Shown in pieces: positions 41,815 through 50,693 of a stretch of DNA of 64,000 nucleotides. This stretch comes from Paractinoplanes aksuensis (GTDB lineage Bacteria > Actinomycetota > Actinomycetes > Mycobacteriales > Micromonosporaceae), in the NCBI RefSeq assembly GCF_024137025.1, contig NZ_JAMYJR010000030.1, forward strand, positions 1-64,000, read 5' to 3'. The notes under the pieces are model-generated. The model was given only the letters and a program-made list of their open reading frames with translations. It had not been told where the DNA came from and did not search any database. Position 1 is the stretch's first letter; each line of letters begins with the position of its first letter. A program made the position numbers and the translations under genes.

Positions 41815-42426
41815 GTGCCCTTTCCGTCAACGCTCGCCGCGCCGGTTCTGCAAGGCGTTCGCGTACGGCTGGAGCCGCTCAGCCGCCGGCATACCCCTGA
41901 TCTGGCCGCGGCCGCCGGGGAGGATCGGGCCTCGTACCAGTTCACGTGGGTGCCGACGGCGGCCGAAGTGGACGGTTATCTCGACGAGCAGCTGGCCCGG
42001 GCGGCGGCCGGCATGCTGATGCCCTTCGCGCAGATCGACCTGCGCACCGGGCGGGCGGTCGGCGCCACGGCCTACTGGGATCCGCGGCTGTGGCCGGGTC
42101 GCGACGTGCTCTGCGCGGTCGAGGTCGGTTTCACCTGGCTGGCCGCCTCGGCCCAGCGCAGCGGCATCAACCGGGAGGCCAAGTTTCTGCTGTTCGCGCA
42201 CGCGTTCGAGCAGTGGCAGGTGGCCCGGGTCGACCTCAAGACCGACGCCCGCAACGCCCGCTCCCGGGCCGCGATCGAGGCGGCCGGCGCCCGCTTCGAG
42301 GGCGTGCTGCGGAGCTGGTCCCGTTCGTGGGCGCCGGGCGAGGACGGACAGCTCCGCGACTCGGCGATGTACTCGATCATCGCCGCCGAGTGGCCCGACT
42401 GCCGCGCCCGGCTCGCTCAGAGGTAG
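41815..42426 (+). CDS. RimJ/RimL-type GNAT acetyltransferase under SAM-IV control
   Basis: A 203-residue RimJ/RimL-like GNAT from GTG 41815, which follows GGAG. Motifs include VRLEPLSRRHTPDLAAAAG at the N-terminus, AVEVGFTWLAASAQRSGINREAK for acetyl-CoA, and DARNARSRAAIEAAGARFEG. The family acetylates protein N-termini or small amines. Control by a SAM riboswitch suggests a link to methionine or sulfur metabolism. The 3' end overlaps the TauE/SafE gene by 10 bp (convergent). Confidence 0.88.
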   Translation: MPFPSTLAAPVLQGVRVRLEPLSRRHTPDLAAAAGEDRASYQFTWVPTAAEVDGYLDEQLARAAAGMLMPFAQIDLRTGRAVGATAYWDPRLWPGRDVLCAVEVGFTWLAASAQRSGINREAKFLLFAHAFEQWQVARVDLKTDARNARSRAAIEAAGARFEGVLRSWSRSWAPGEDGQLRDSAMYSIIAAEWPDCRARLAQR

Positions 42427-43181
42427 AGCGAGGCCAGCCGGCCGACCATGGCCACGACCACGACCACGAGAACGACGCGGACGAAGCCGGCCCCTCGTTT
42501 CAGGGCGGTGCGGGCGCCGAAGCGGGCGCCGAGGATGTTGCAGGCGGCCATGGCCAGGCCCAGCTTCCACAGGACGTGGCCGCCGGCCGCGAAGACCAGC
42601 AGCGCGCCCAGGTTGGTGCCGACGTTCAGGATCTTGGCGGTGGCCGAGCTCGCGACGAAGTCGAAGTTGAGCAGAGCGGTGAACGCGATGATCAGGAACG
42701 TGCCGGTGCCGGGCCCGAAGACGCCGTCGTAGAAGGCGATCACGGTGCCGGCCAGCAGCACGGCGGCCAGGCGGCGGCGCCAGGTGCGGGTCGGCTCGTC
42801 GACGATGACGCCGAAGTTGGGCCGGGCCACCACGAAGGCCAGGACGGCCAGCAGCAGCACCATGACGGCGGGACGGAAGTACTCGGCCGGGATGTGCGAG
42901 GCGGTCAGGGCGCCGGCCGCCGAGCAGGCGACGGCCAGCGCCGCGGCTGGACCGGCGATCCGCCAGTCGATCTTCGTGCGCCGCGCGTACGTCACGGCGG
43001 CCACGGTGGTTCCGCAGATGCTCGCCACCTTGTTCGTGCCGAGGGCCGTCACCGGCGGCAGGTTGGGCAGGCCGAGCATGAGCGCCGGGACGAGCACGAG
43101 CCCGCCCCCGCCGACCACCGCGTCGACCCAGCCCGCCGCGGCCGCCACGGCCAGGAGCACAACGATGTATTGCCATTCCAC
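42417..43181 (-). CDS. TauE/SafE-family anion exporter
   Basis: A 254-residue membrane protein with about eight helices in two repeats and the TauE/SafE pattern AAAAGWVDAVVGGGGLVLVPAL and LGTNKVASICGTT near the N-terminus. The family is linked to export of sulfite or sulfoacetate. Next to a SAM-IV-controlled gene a sulfur role is plausible. GTG 43181 follows AAGGGG. Confidence 0.9.
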   Translation of the reverse strand: MEWQYIVVLLAVAAAAGWVDAVVGGGGLVLVPALMLGLPNLPPVTALGTNKVASICGTTVAAVTYARRTKIDWRIAGPAAALAVACSAAGALTASHIPAEYFRPAVMVLLLAVLAFVVARPNFGVIVDEPTRTWRRRLAAVLLAGTVIAFYDGVFGPGTGTFLIIAFTALLNFDFVASSATAKILNVGTNLGALLVFAAGGHVLWKLGLAMAACNILGARFGARTALKRGAGFVRVVLVVVVVAMVGRLASLYL

Positions 43182-43230
43182 GTCCGGATGTCCCCTTCTC
43201 AGTCGGAGATCATCCTGGTGTAATGGCTTT

Positions 43231-43749
43231 GTGCATCTCAACCCTTACGGCGAGGATGCGGTGCGGCTCGCCCTCTCCCTGGTCACCGACCCGCCGGCCA
43301 CCGACGACGACCTGGTCGCTCGCTGCCTCGCATACGACCTGGTCATCGAGTTGCCGGTGACTGCGTGGGACCGTCAGGCTACGGCTGAGTTCCTGGCCGA
43401 GTGGTTGACCGTGATTGACGCCACGGTGCCCGCCGAACGGGCCCGGCGCCTCAACGACCTGCTGCGGTTCGCCTCGGCCTACCCCCGGCTGACCGACCAT
43501 GCCGACGACGGCTGGCACATCCACTACCGTGACCCCGACCAGCCGCTGGCCTCGGTGCTGCGCACGCTGATCAGCGTCGGCACCGCCCTGCACCTGGCCG
43601 GCCGGGGCATCCACCGGCTGGGCCGCTGCGCCGCCGACGGTTGCGCCCGCCCGTACGCCGACTTCAGCCGGACCGGGAAGCAGACCTACTGCTCCCCGGC
43701 CTGCGCCAACCGCTCAGCCGTCCGCCGCCATCGGGCGCGGGCCCGGTGA
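43231..43749 (+). CDS. CGNR zinc-finger (ABATE-domain) regulator
   Basis: A 172-residue protein from GTG 43231. Residues 1-125 are an ABATE domain beginning HLNPYGEDAVRLALSLVTD. The C-terminus is a CGNR zinc finger: GRCAADGCARPYADFSRTG then YCSPACANRSAVRRHR, with four Cys ligands. These proteins are thought to be stress-linked transcription factors. It is divergent from the TauE/SafE gene with a 49-bp gap and may control it. Confidence 0.9.
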   Translation: MHLNPYGEDAVRLALSLVTDPPATDDDLVARCLAYDLVIELPVTAWDRQATAEFLAEWLTVIDATVPAERARRLNDLLRFASAYPRLTDHADDGWHIHYRDPDQPLASVLRTLISVGTALHLAGRGIHRLGRCAADGCARPYADFSRTGKQTYCSPACANRSAVRRHRARAR

Positions 43750-43761
43750 CGGCGGTGGCGG

Positions 43762-45951
43762 TCAGGCGTTGACCTGCTTGACCATCTCGGCCACGGTGTC
43801 GACCGAGAACGGGCTGCCCGGGAACAGCGCCAGCCGGTCGAGCGGCATGCCGCCCAGCAGCTCGAACTCGCCGTCGCCGCCGGCCGCCGCCACCAGGGGG
43901 CTGTCGCCACCGGAGGCGAACGCCTCGCGCAGCACCTCGGCGCCGCGCGGGTCGGTCATCCATTCCGACACCGTCGAGTCGGCGGCCAGCGGCCAGCGCG
44001 AGTCGGGGGAGCCGGCCACCGTCACGGTCGCCGTGGCCCGCAGGTCGCGGGAGGAGGCGCCGGCGGCGAACTCGTAGTCGCCGTCCTCGACCACCCAGCG
44101 GCCGAGCCGGGTGTCCCAGTAGGCCAGGTCGTCGCGGGCGATCCGCACGGTCACCGCGGCGGTGGCGCCGGGCGCGAGGTCGACCGGGGCGAAGCCCTTC
44201 AGCTCGCGGGGAGCCCGCCGCACGCGGGAGCCGGGCTTGGCCACGTACACCTGGACGATCTCGCGACCCTCGCGAGCGCCGGTGTTGGTGACCGGGACGG
44301 TGACGTCGACGCCGTCGGGGCCGGCGACCGCGGTGGCCTCGCCGTAGCTGAACGTGGTGTACGACAGGCCGAAGCCGAACGGGTAGGACACCGGCTGCTC
44401 GCGCGCGTCGAAGCCGCGATAGCCCACGTGCAGGCCCTCGCCGTAGCGCACGAAGCCGGCCTCGCCCGGGAAGTCGAGGTGGGACGGGTGGTCGGACAGC
44501 TTCAGCGGGATCGTCTCGGCCAGGCGGCCCGACGGGTTGACCCGGCCGAAGAGAACGTCGGCGATCGCGCTGCCGCCGGCCTGACCGAGCAGCCAGGCCT
44601 CGACGAGGCCGGGCACGGACGCGTCCCAGGGGGCGGTGCGCACGACGGCGCCGTTGTTGAGCACCACGACCGTACGCGGGTTGGCCGCGACCACCCGCTC
44701 GATCAGGGCGAGGTGGGCCGCGGGCAGGTCGAGGTCGGCCCGGTCGGCGCCCTCGGTCTCGCGGGTGGTGCCGACGAAGACGACAGCCACGTCGCTGCCC
44801 TCGGCCAGCGCGACGGCCTCGGCGATCAGGGTCTCGTCGGCCGCGTCGCTGTCGGTGCGGTAGCCGGGGGCGAAACGGACCGGGGCGGTCGTGGTCGCGG
44901 TGATCTCGGTGAGCGCGTCGTCGAGCCGGGTCGGGGTGATCTGCGAGCTGCCGCCGCCCTGGTAGCGCGGGGTGCGGGCGAACTCGCCGAGCACGGCCAC
45001 GGACTGGCCGTCGGTGCGTAGCGGCAGGATGTCGTCGTCGTTCTTGAGCAGCACGATGGCCCGGGCCGCGATCTCGCGGGCCAGCGCGTGATGGGCCTCG
45101 GCGTCGTACGGGCCGGTGGCCGGCGCCGACTTCTCGACCATCGCGCGGATGCGGGCCACGGCCGTCTCGAGCACCTCGGCCGGCAGCTTTCCGTCCCGTA
45201 CGGCTGCGGCCACCACGGCGTCGCCGGCGTCATCGGGGCCGGGCATGGTCAGGTCGAGGCCCGCGGCCAGCGCGGCCACCCGGTCGACGACCGCGCCCCA
45301 GTCGCTGACGACCAGGCCCTCGAAGCCCCACTCGTCGCGCAGCACCTCGGTCAGCAGCCAGTGGTGCTGCGAGGCGTAGACGCCGTTGACCTTGTTGTAG
45401 GCGCACATGACGGTCCAGGGCTGGGCCTGGGTGACGACCCGCTGGAACGCGCGCAGGTAGAGCTCGCGCAGCGTGCGCTCGTCGACCTCGGCGCTCACGG
45501 TCATGCGGTCGGTCTCTTGATTGTTGACCGCGAAGTGCTTGAGCGAGGCGCCGACGCCCTTGCTCTGCAGGCCGCGCACCCACTCGGTGGCCAGCACGCC
45601 GGAGAGGATCGGGTCCTCGCTGAAATATTCGAAGTTGCGGCCACCGAGCGGGGTGCGCTTAAGGTTGATGCCGGGGCCGAGCAGCACCTGCACGTCCATA
45701 GCGCGGCACTCGTCGCCCAGCGCCTCGCCCATGCGGTGCAGCAGCGCCGGATCCCAGGTCGAGCCCGAGGCCACGGCGGGCGGGAAGCAGGTGGCGGGCC
45801 GGCCGGCCAGCATGTCGCCGGCGTCGCTCTGCAGCCGGACGCCGTGCGGCCCGTCGGTGAGCGTGATCGCGGGGACGTCGCCCGCGGCCGTCGTCTTCCA
45901 GAAGGCGCTGCCACTGGTGAGTGCGGCCTGGTCGGTCAGCTCCACGATCAT
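43762..45951 (-). CDS. Glycoside hydrolase family 3 beta-glycosidase
   Basis: A 729-residue GH3 enzyme. Early substrate motifs are LTDGPHGVRLQ and NFEYFSEDP; KHFAVNNQE carries conserved Lys-His; the nucleophile Asp is in VVSDWGAV near residue 216. A C-terminal sandwich domain and fibronectin-like domain follow. No signal peptide, so it acts inside the cell on imported oligosaccharides, probably as a beta-glucosidase or beta-xylosidase. It faces a TetR gene across a palindrome. Confidence 0.93.
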   Translation of the reverse strand: MIVELTDQAALTSGSAFWKTTAAGDVPAITLTDGPHGVRLQSDAGDMLAGRPATCFPPAVASGSTWDPALLHRMGEALGDECRAMDVQVLLGPGINLKRTPLGGRNFEYFSEDPILSGVLATEWVRGLQSKGVGASLKHFAVNNQETDRMTVSAEVDERTLRELYLRAFQRVVTQAQPWTVMCAYNKVNGVYASQHHWLLTEVLRDEWGFEGLVVSDWGAVVDRVAALAAGLDLTMPGPDDAGDAVVAAAVRDGKLPAEVLETAVARIRAMVEKSAPATGPYDAEAHHALAREIAARAIVLLKNDDDILPLRTDGQSVAVLGEFARTPRYQGGGSSQITPTRLDDALTEITATTTAPVRFAPGYRTDSDAADETLIAEAVALAEGSDVAVVFVGTTRETEGADRADLDLPAAHLALIERVVAANPRTVVVLNNGAVVRTAPWDASVPGLVEAWLLGQAGGSAIADVLFGRVNPSGRLAETIPLKLSDHPSHLDFPGEAGFVRYGEGLHVGYRGFDAREQPVSYPFGFGLSYTTFSYGEATAVAGPDGVDVTVPVTNTGAREGREIVQVYVAKPGSRVRRAPRELKGFAPVDLAPGATAAVTVRIARDDLAYWDTRLGRWVVEDGDYEFAAGASSRDLRATATVTVAGSPDSRWPLAADSTVSEWMTDPRGAEVLREAFASGGDSPLVAAAGGDGEFELLGGMPLDRLALFPGSPFSVDTVAEMVKQVNA

Positions 45952-45961
45952 CCTTACTGAG

Positions 45962-45974
45962 TACCTAGTAGGTA
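45962..45974. promoter_or_regulatory. Palindromic operator between GH3 and TetR genes
   Basis: TACCTAGTAGGTA is a perfect 13-bp palindrome with a central G, 11 bp before the GH3 start. It is the best candidate for the TetR binding site. Confidence 0.65.
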
Positions 45975-46029
45975 ATAGCTTGTGAGTAACATACGCTTCA
46001 CAGTGTGTGGCGAACAAGGGGTGAGCGAG

Positions 46030-46587
46030 ATGTATCGGCGTGATCGGGCGCGGCTGCCGGCCGCCGAGCGCCGCCGCCAGATCGTCGAGGTGACGACCCA
46101 CCTGATCGCCGAGCGCGGCTTCTGGGGCCTGTCGATGCAGGACGTCGCCGACGGCTGCGGGCTCACCGTGCCCGGCCTGCTGCACCACGTCGGCTCGAAG
46201 GACGGGCTGCTGCTGGCCGTGCTCGACCACCGCGACGAAGAGGACATACGCTCGGTCAACGAGCAGGCGCCGGCCTCACTGCGTGAGACGTGCGTGGCCC
46301 TGGTCCGGCGCAACGCGGCCCAGCCCGAGATCGTCCGGCTCTTCGCCGTGCTCGAGGCCGAGTCGCTGACCCCCGACCACCCGGCCCACGCGTACTTCAA
46401 CGAGCGCCAGCAGCGCACGGTCGAGATGCTCGCCGAGCTCGCGGTCGACGCCCAGGACCCGGCCGCGCTGGCCCGCCAGGTCGTCGCCCTGATGGACGGC
46501 CTGCAACTGCAGTGGCTGCGCTATCCCGAGACGATCGACCTGGTCGCGGAGTGGGAACTGGCGTCGGCCGCGCTGTTCACCCCTTGA
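46030..46587 (+). CDS. TetR-family regulator of the GH3 gene
   Basis: A 185-residue TetR protein. The HTH is FWGLSMQDVADGCGLTVPGLLHHVGSKDGLL; the ligand domain is all-helical. Sugar-linked regulators beside GH3 genes are common in actinobacteria; a TetR here suggests an oligosaccharide or aglycone signal. ATG 46030 follows AAGGGG by 9 nt; GTG 46021 is the alternative. Confidence 0.9.
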   Translation: MYRRDRARLPAAERRRQIVEVTTHLIAERGFWGLSMQDVADGCGLTVPGLLHHVGSKDGLLLAVLDHRDEEDIRSVNEQAPASLRETCVALVRRNAAQPEIVRLFAVLEAESLTPDHPAHAYFNERQQRTVEMLAELAVDAQDPAALARQVVALMDGLQLQWLRYPETIDLVAEWELASAALFTP

Positions 46588-46675
46588 CATCGCGCCCGCA
46601 ATAGCGGCATCTAGGCGTATGCCCCGCGGCGTTGCGAGGTCCGCGGGTCGAACTCACGGCGAGGAGAGGGCGACC

Positions 46676-47113
46676 ATGCGGATCAGCGACATTCTCCGGG
46701 TCAAGGGCGAGCGGGTGGTGACCGTGTCACCCGAGGCGGACGTGACGGAACTGCTGGCCGTCCTGGCCGAGCACAAGATCGGCGCGGTCATCGTGAGCCG
46801 CGACGGCGACCGGGTCGACGGCATCGTCAGCGAGCGCGACATCGTCCGGGCCCTGGCCGCCCGGGGCGCGGCCGTGCTGACCGAGCCGGTGGCCACGATC
46901 CACACCACCGACGTGCGCTCGGTGACCCGCGACGCCGTGCTCGACGAGGTGGAACGGCTGATGACCGAGCGCCGGTTCCGGCACGTGCCGGTGATCGAGG
47001 ACGGTTCGCTGCGGGGCGTGGTCAGCATCGGCGACGTGGTCAAGTTCCGCATCGACGAGCTCGAGCACGAGCGCAGCAGCCTCGAGGAGTACATCACCGG
47101 CGAACGGGCCTGA
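46676..47113 (+). CDS. CBS-domain pair protein
   Basis: A 145-residue protein with two CBS domains: ADVTELLAVLAEHKIGAVIV and SERDIVRALAARG, then DAVLDEVERLMTERRFRHVPV and VSIGDVVKFRIDEL. Such stand-alone pairs bind adenosyl ligands (AMP, ATP, SAM). ATG 46676 follows GAGGAGA. The 3' end overlaps the EgtA-like gene by 20 bp (convergent). Confidence 0.92.
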   Translation: MRISDILRVKGERVVTVSPEADVTELLAVLAEHKIGAVIVSRDGDRVDGIVSERDIVRALAARGAAVLTEPVATIHTTDVRSVTRDAVLDEVERLMTERRFRHVPVIEDGSLRGVVSIGDVVKFRIDELEHERSSLEEYITGERA

Positions 47114-48107
47114 CCTCCCCGGTGCGGGCGGCGAGCACCTCGTCGGCCGGGCAGCGGCCGCGCATCACATAGCGTTCGGTGAACTCGGCCACCGCATCCC
47201 GCAGGTCACGGCGGGCGCCGTGCCGGGACAGGGTTCCGTACGCCTCGACGAAGCACCCCCGCGCGGCCGCCGCCAGCACCGGGTCGGTGAGGGCGTCGCG
47301 CGCCGCCCGCTCCCACAACCGCGGCTCGGCGGCCAGCGGCGCCGTGATCTCCTCGGCCGCCGCGGCCGCCCGCGGGTCGTCGAGCAGCACCGAGGTCACC
47401 GCGACCACGACCCGCCACCCGTCGCCGGGCGGCCGGTCGGCCACGTCGATCTCGAGGTGCCCGCGCGCGGCCACCGGCGGCCGCAGCGCGTCGACGTGCC
47501 GCACGAGATCGCTCAGCCGGGGCCGGGCGGCCGCGCGGAACGGACCGTCCGCCCCCAGCACGTACGCGGCCCAGGCCGCCCGCGGATCGGCGATCGGCGA
47601 CAGGACCGGGTGGTCCCGGTGACGCGACTGCCGGGTGCTGCGCCAGCCGGTGGGCTGCCCGTCACGCAGCGGCGAGTTGGCGAAGGCGGCCGCCAGCACC
47701 GGCGCCAGCGTGTTGGCCAGCGCCCAGCGCCGCCGCAGCCCGAGCGGGCCGCCGCCGTCGAGCCCGGCCTCGAGCGAAACCCGGACACCGCCCCCGTCGT
47801 GGCCCTCCGGCGCCGCCGCCGCGCCGAGCAACGGGAGCGGGTCGGCCAGGTCGTCGGCCATGCGGTCGAGACAGGTCTCGAGCCCGGGCGACGGCGGCCC
47901 GCTGACCACCGCCAGCCGGGCCGACCGGGCGGTGAGGAACCCGTGGCGCAGCACCGGGCGCAGGGCCAGGGCCGTGAGCAGGGCGTCGGGCAGCCCGGGC
48001 GGGCCCAGCGGCAGGTCGACCTCGGCGCCGACGAAGCCGGGGGTGGCCGGCGAGAAGGCGTGCTCGGTGAGGAGCAGGGCGGCGGCTTGCTCGGTCAAGG
48101 TGGTCAC
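47094..48107 (-). CDS. Glutamate-cysteine-ligase-like protein (EgtA-related)
   Basis: A 337-residue protein with the GCS2/EgtA pattern: LGLRRRWALANTLAPVLAAAFANSPL and GWRSTRQSRHRD match the conserved core of actinobacterial EgtA, which makes gamma-glutamylcysteine for ergothioneine. The N-terminal metal motif reads FVGAEVDLP rather than the usual ExE, and the protein is shorter than EgtA (about 400 residues). No egtB, egtC or egtD is adjacent, so it may be a diverged paralogue. Start GTG 48107. Confidence 0.72.
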   Translation of the reverse strand: MTTLTEQAAALLLTEHAFSPATPGFVGAEVDLPLGPPGLPDALLTALALRPVLRHGFLTARSARLAVVSGPPSPGLETCLDRMADDLADPLPLLGAAAAPEGHDGGGVRVSLEAGLDGGGPLGLRRRWALANTLAPVLAAAFANSPLRDGQPTGWRSTRQSRHRDHPVLSPIADPRAAWAAYVLGADGPFRAAARPRLSDLVRHVDALRPPVAARGHLEIDVADRPPGDGWRVVVAVTSVLLDDPRAAAAAEEITAPLAAEPRLWERAARDALTDPVLAAAARGCFVEAYGTLSRHGARRDLRDAVAEFTERYVMRGRCPADEVLAARTGEVRPVRR

Positions 48108-48160
48108 GCGTCGCCTCGCTGACGGTCGCGGTCCGGCGGGAACCGCGCCACCATAGCATT

Positions 48161-48177
48161 CCTATCTGCTGGATAGG
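48161..48177. promoter_or_regulatory. Operator between TetR and EgtA-like genes
   Basis: CCTATC and GATAGG flank a 5-bp centre just after the tetR stop and 54 bp before the EgtA-like start. It lies where the second gene's promoter should be. Confidence 0.6.
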
Positions 48178-48179
48178 TA

Positions 48180-48773
48180 TTAGCTGTTCCGCCAGGGCTT
48201 GAGACAGTGCTGGACCAGCGCGTGCTGGCGCTGGGGGTCGGCCGCTTCGGCGTCGAGCACGGCGTGCACCTGCTGCCCGACGGCGATCGACAGCAGCACA
48301 TCGGCCAGGCAGTCGACGGCCAAGTGTCTTACCAATTCGCCGTCCTCGACCGCCTCGCCGAGATGGCGGCGGACCCGGGCGCCCCACATGTCCAGGGCGT
48401 CCGCCTGCCCGGCGGTGATCTGCCGGTCGACCGCCAGGCGCCCCCAGAAGCCGACCACCACCTTGGCCTCGTCCCGGGTGTGCCGGGCCATCGGCATGAT
48501 CTCGCGCAGCATGGCGTCGAGCGCGGTCAGTCCACGCCGGCCCTCGGTGGCCGCGGCTATGCGGGCGTCGGTGCCGACCAGCACCTGCCGGCAGGCCGCC
48601 GCCACGACCGCGTCGAGGCTGTCGAAGTAGTGCCAGAGCGCTCCCGCGCCCACGCCCAGCTCGGCCGCGATCGCCCGGCTGCTGGCCGCGGCCGGGCCGT
48701 CCCGGCCCACCACCGAGAGGTACGCGTCGACGATCTCGCCGCGTCGCTGGTCGTGGTCCACAATCTTGGGCAA
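48180..48773 (-). CDS. TetR-family transcriptional regulator
   Basis: A 197-residue TetR protein. The best start is TTG 48773, which yields the common family opening PKIVDHDQRRGEIVDAYL and has GGGGA upstream; longer frames add an Arg/Gly leader of no family character. HTH: SSRAIAAELGVGAGALWHYFDSLDAVV. It lies directly upstream of the EgtA-like gene on the same strand. Confidence 0.88.
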   Translation of the reverse strand: MPKIVDHDQRRGEIVDAYLSVVGRDGPAAASSRAIAAELGVGAGALWHYFDSLDAVVAAACRQVLVGTDARIAAATEGRRGLTALDAMLREIMPMARHTRDEAKVVVGFWGRLAVDRQITAGQADALDMWGARVRRHLGEAVEDGELVRHLAVDCLADVLLSIAVGQQVHAVLDAEAADPQRQHALVQHCLKPWRNS

Positions 48774-48886
48774 CCGCCTGTCCCCGTCCCTCTCCGTGCC
48801 GCACCGCGGCGCCGCGCCGCATACCCCTCCCGCCCGCACTTACACGCCTGAATTTCGACAGAGACCGGCGTCGCTATGGTGGGGCC

Positions 48887-49174
48887 ATGGATTTGCGGTT
48901 CACGGGGGAGATCTGGTTCTGGCGGGGCCCGGCGCCCTGGCACTTCGTCACCGTGCCCGACGAGGAGTGCGCCGCCCTCGAATCGGCGTCCTCACTGGTC
49001 AGCTATGGCTGGGGGATGATACCGGTGACGGCCCGGATCGGCGGCACCGACTGGACGACCTCGCTGTGGCCCAAGGACGGCAAATACATCGTGCCGATCA
49101 AGACAGCCGTCCGCCGCGGCGAGAAGCTCGAGATCGGCGACACCGTGACCGTACACCTGACCGTGGCGGCCTGA
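48887..49174 (+). CDS. DUF1905 protein
   Basis: A 95-residue beta-barrel-type protein of the DUF1905 family: WRGPAPWHFVTVPDEECAAL near the start, GWGMIPVTARIGGTDWTTSLWP in the middle, and KTAVRRGEKLEIGDTVTVHL at the end. Function is unknown. It is convergent with the DinB gene, the stops being 3 bp apart. Confidence 0.9.
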   Translation: MDLRFTGEIWFWRGPAPWHFVTVPDEECAALESASSLVSYGWGMIPVTARIGGTDWTTSLWPKDGKYIVPIKTAVRRGEKLEIGDTVTVHLTVAA

Positions 49175-49177
49175 ACC

Positions 49178-49750
49178 TTACCCGCGGAAGGTGAAGTGGC
49201 CGGAAACGGGCCGCCAGCCATCGGGCGGATCCTCTCCGGTGCGACCGTCGACCGACTCCCGCAGCAGGTCGGCGTGGCCGGTGTGCCGGCTGTACTCCTC
49301 CACGAGGTCGAACACGATGCGTCGCAGGCTGAAGCGGGCGCCGTCGGGCAGCGGCCGGCTTGCCAGCTGGTCGAGACCACCGTCGGCCAGCGCGGCGTCG
49401 AGCCGGGTCCGCGACCGGGCGACCGCGTCGTCGTACCGCGCGTACAACGACGCCGGTTCGTCGTCGGCGGCCGAGTTGAACTCCGCGTCCTCGTCGTCCG
49501 GATCGAGGTCGTCCCAGCCCGTCAGCGGTTCGCCGAAGAACCTCGTGGCGATCTTGTAATCCTCGACCAGGGCCAGATGCTTGAGCAGGCCGCCCAGGGT
49601 CAGCGTGGAAGGGCCCAGCCGGGCGCTCAGGCCGGTGGCGTCGAGGCCGTCGACCTTCCAGCGGAAGGTCGCGCGCTGCCGTTCGAGCGCGCCCAGCAGA
49701 TGTCCGGTCTCGGTGCCGGCCAGCGGCGGCTCCCAGGGAATGTCGGTCAT
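49178..49750 (-). CDS. DinB/DUF664-family protein
   Basis: A 190-residue four-helix-bundle protein of the DinB-like superfamily. The likely metal His residues are in LLKHLALVEDYK and the pair in EEYSRHTGHADLLRE, the normal triad spacing. Members include bacillithiol or mycothiol S-transferases and maleylpyruvate isomerases. In an actinobacterium a mycothiol-dependent role is possible. ATG 49750. Confidence 0.88.
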   Translation of the reverse strand: MTDIPWEPPLAGTETGHLLGALERQRATFRWKVDGLDATGLSARLGPSTLTLGGLLKHLALVEDYKIATRFFGEPLTGWDDLDPDDEDAEFNSAADDEPASLYARYDDAVARSRTRLDAALADGGLDQLASRPLPDGARFSLRRIVFDLVEEYSRHTGHADLLRESVDGRTGEDPPDGWRPVSGHFTFRG

Positions 49751-49843
49751 GCCCCGACCATAGTGGCCATTCCGGACGGTCGGCTTCCGGAAACCGTGGG
49801 CTCCCGGTCCGCCGGGCGGGCGCGCGGGCAGTAGGGTCGCCGC

Positions 49844-50683
49844 GTGACTGAGCACGAACGGCGCGACATCGCCGGACTCACCTGCGCCGACTGGAACTCC
49901 GCGGCGGCCGGCCCGGCCGTGCTGGCGCTGCACGGGCTGACCAACACGTCCGAGGTGTGGCGGGCGCTGGCCGAGGCGGTGCCGGGCACCCGGGTGGTCG
50001 CGCCCGACCTGCCGGGGCGTGGCGGATCGCTGACCGCCCAGGCCGCGCCGGGGCTGGCCGGGCACGCGGCCGAGGTGGTGCGGATGGCCGACGAGTGCGG
50101 GCTCGACGACGTGGTGCTGGTCGGCCACTCGATGGGCGGCTACCTGGCGCCCCTGGTGGCGGCGAAACTGGGTTCCCGCGTACGTAAATTGGTGTTGCTC
50201 GACGGCGGCGTGCTGCCCGAGCCGCGATGGACGCTGCGCCCGCTCGTCGTACGCGCGCAGTGGAAGTTGATCGTGCGCCCGCTCGGCAAGGCCTTCCCCG
50301 ACGCGGACACGTTCGTCGACCAGGTGGAGGGCCGGGCCATCGCCCGCCGCCCCGACCTGCGGCCCCGGCTGCAGCAGTGGGCGGCCTACCTGCTCGACCC
50401 GGCCGGCCGGCCCCGCACCGACAACGCCCGCCTGGTCGACGACGCCGTCGACACGCTGACCGGCGAGGCCACCCTGCCGTTGCTGGCCGGGCTCGACGTT
50501 CCCGTCCACGTGATCCTGGCCGAGCACGACGGCGACGACTCCACCCGCCCGTTCATCACCGACCGCGCCCTCGAGGCGGGCCGGGCCCAGCTGCCCCGCC
50601 TCACCGCCGAACGTATCCCGGCCAACCACGTGACGATGCTGTTCCACGACGCGACGCCCCGAGCGGTCTTTGCGGAGCAGTAG
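49844..50683 (+). CDS. Alpha/beta hydrolase
   Basis: A 279-residue hydrolase: oxyanion segment LALHGLTNTSEVW, nucleophile elbow VGHSMGGYLAPL near residue 94, acid in ILAEHDGDD, and His in PANHVTML. No signal peptide. The substrate is unknown. It lies 10 bp before the cupin gene, so the two are probably co-transcribed. Confidence 0.9.
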   Translation: MTEHERRDIAGLTCADWNSAAAGPAVLALHGLTNTSEVWRALAEAVPGTRVVAPDLPGRGGSLTAQAAPGLAGHAAEVVRMADECGLDDVVLVGHSMGGYLAPLVAAKLGSRVRKLVLLDGGVLPEPRWTLRPLVVRAQWKLIVRPLGKAFPDADTFVDQVEGRAIARRPDLRPRLQQWAAYLLDPAGRPRTDNARLVDDAVDTLTGEATLPLLAGLDVPVHVILAEHDGDDSTRPFITDRALEAGRAQLPRLTAERIPANHVTMLFHDATPRAVFAEQ

Positions 50684-50693
50684 GGTCCCGCGC

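Noticed and set aside
45980..46010. CRP site TGTGA...TCACA upstream of tetR
   Set aside because: The half-sites are separated by 12 bp instead of 6, so it does not fit a CRP dimer.
47094..48107. Ergothioneine biosynthesis cluster
   Set aside because: Only an EgtA-like gene is present. None of EgtB, EgtC, EgtD or EgtE is encoded nearby.
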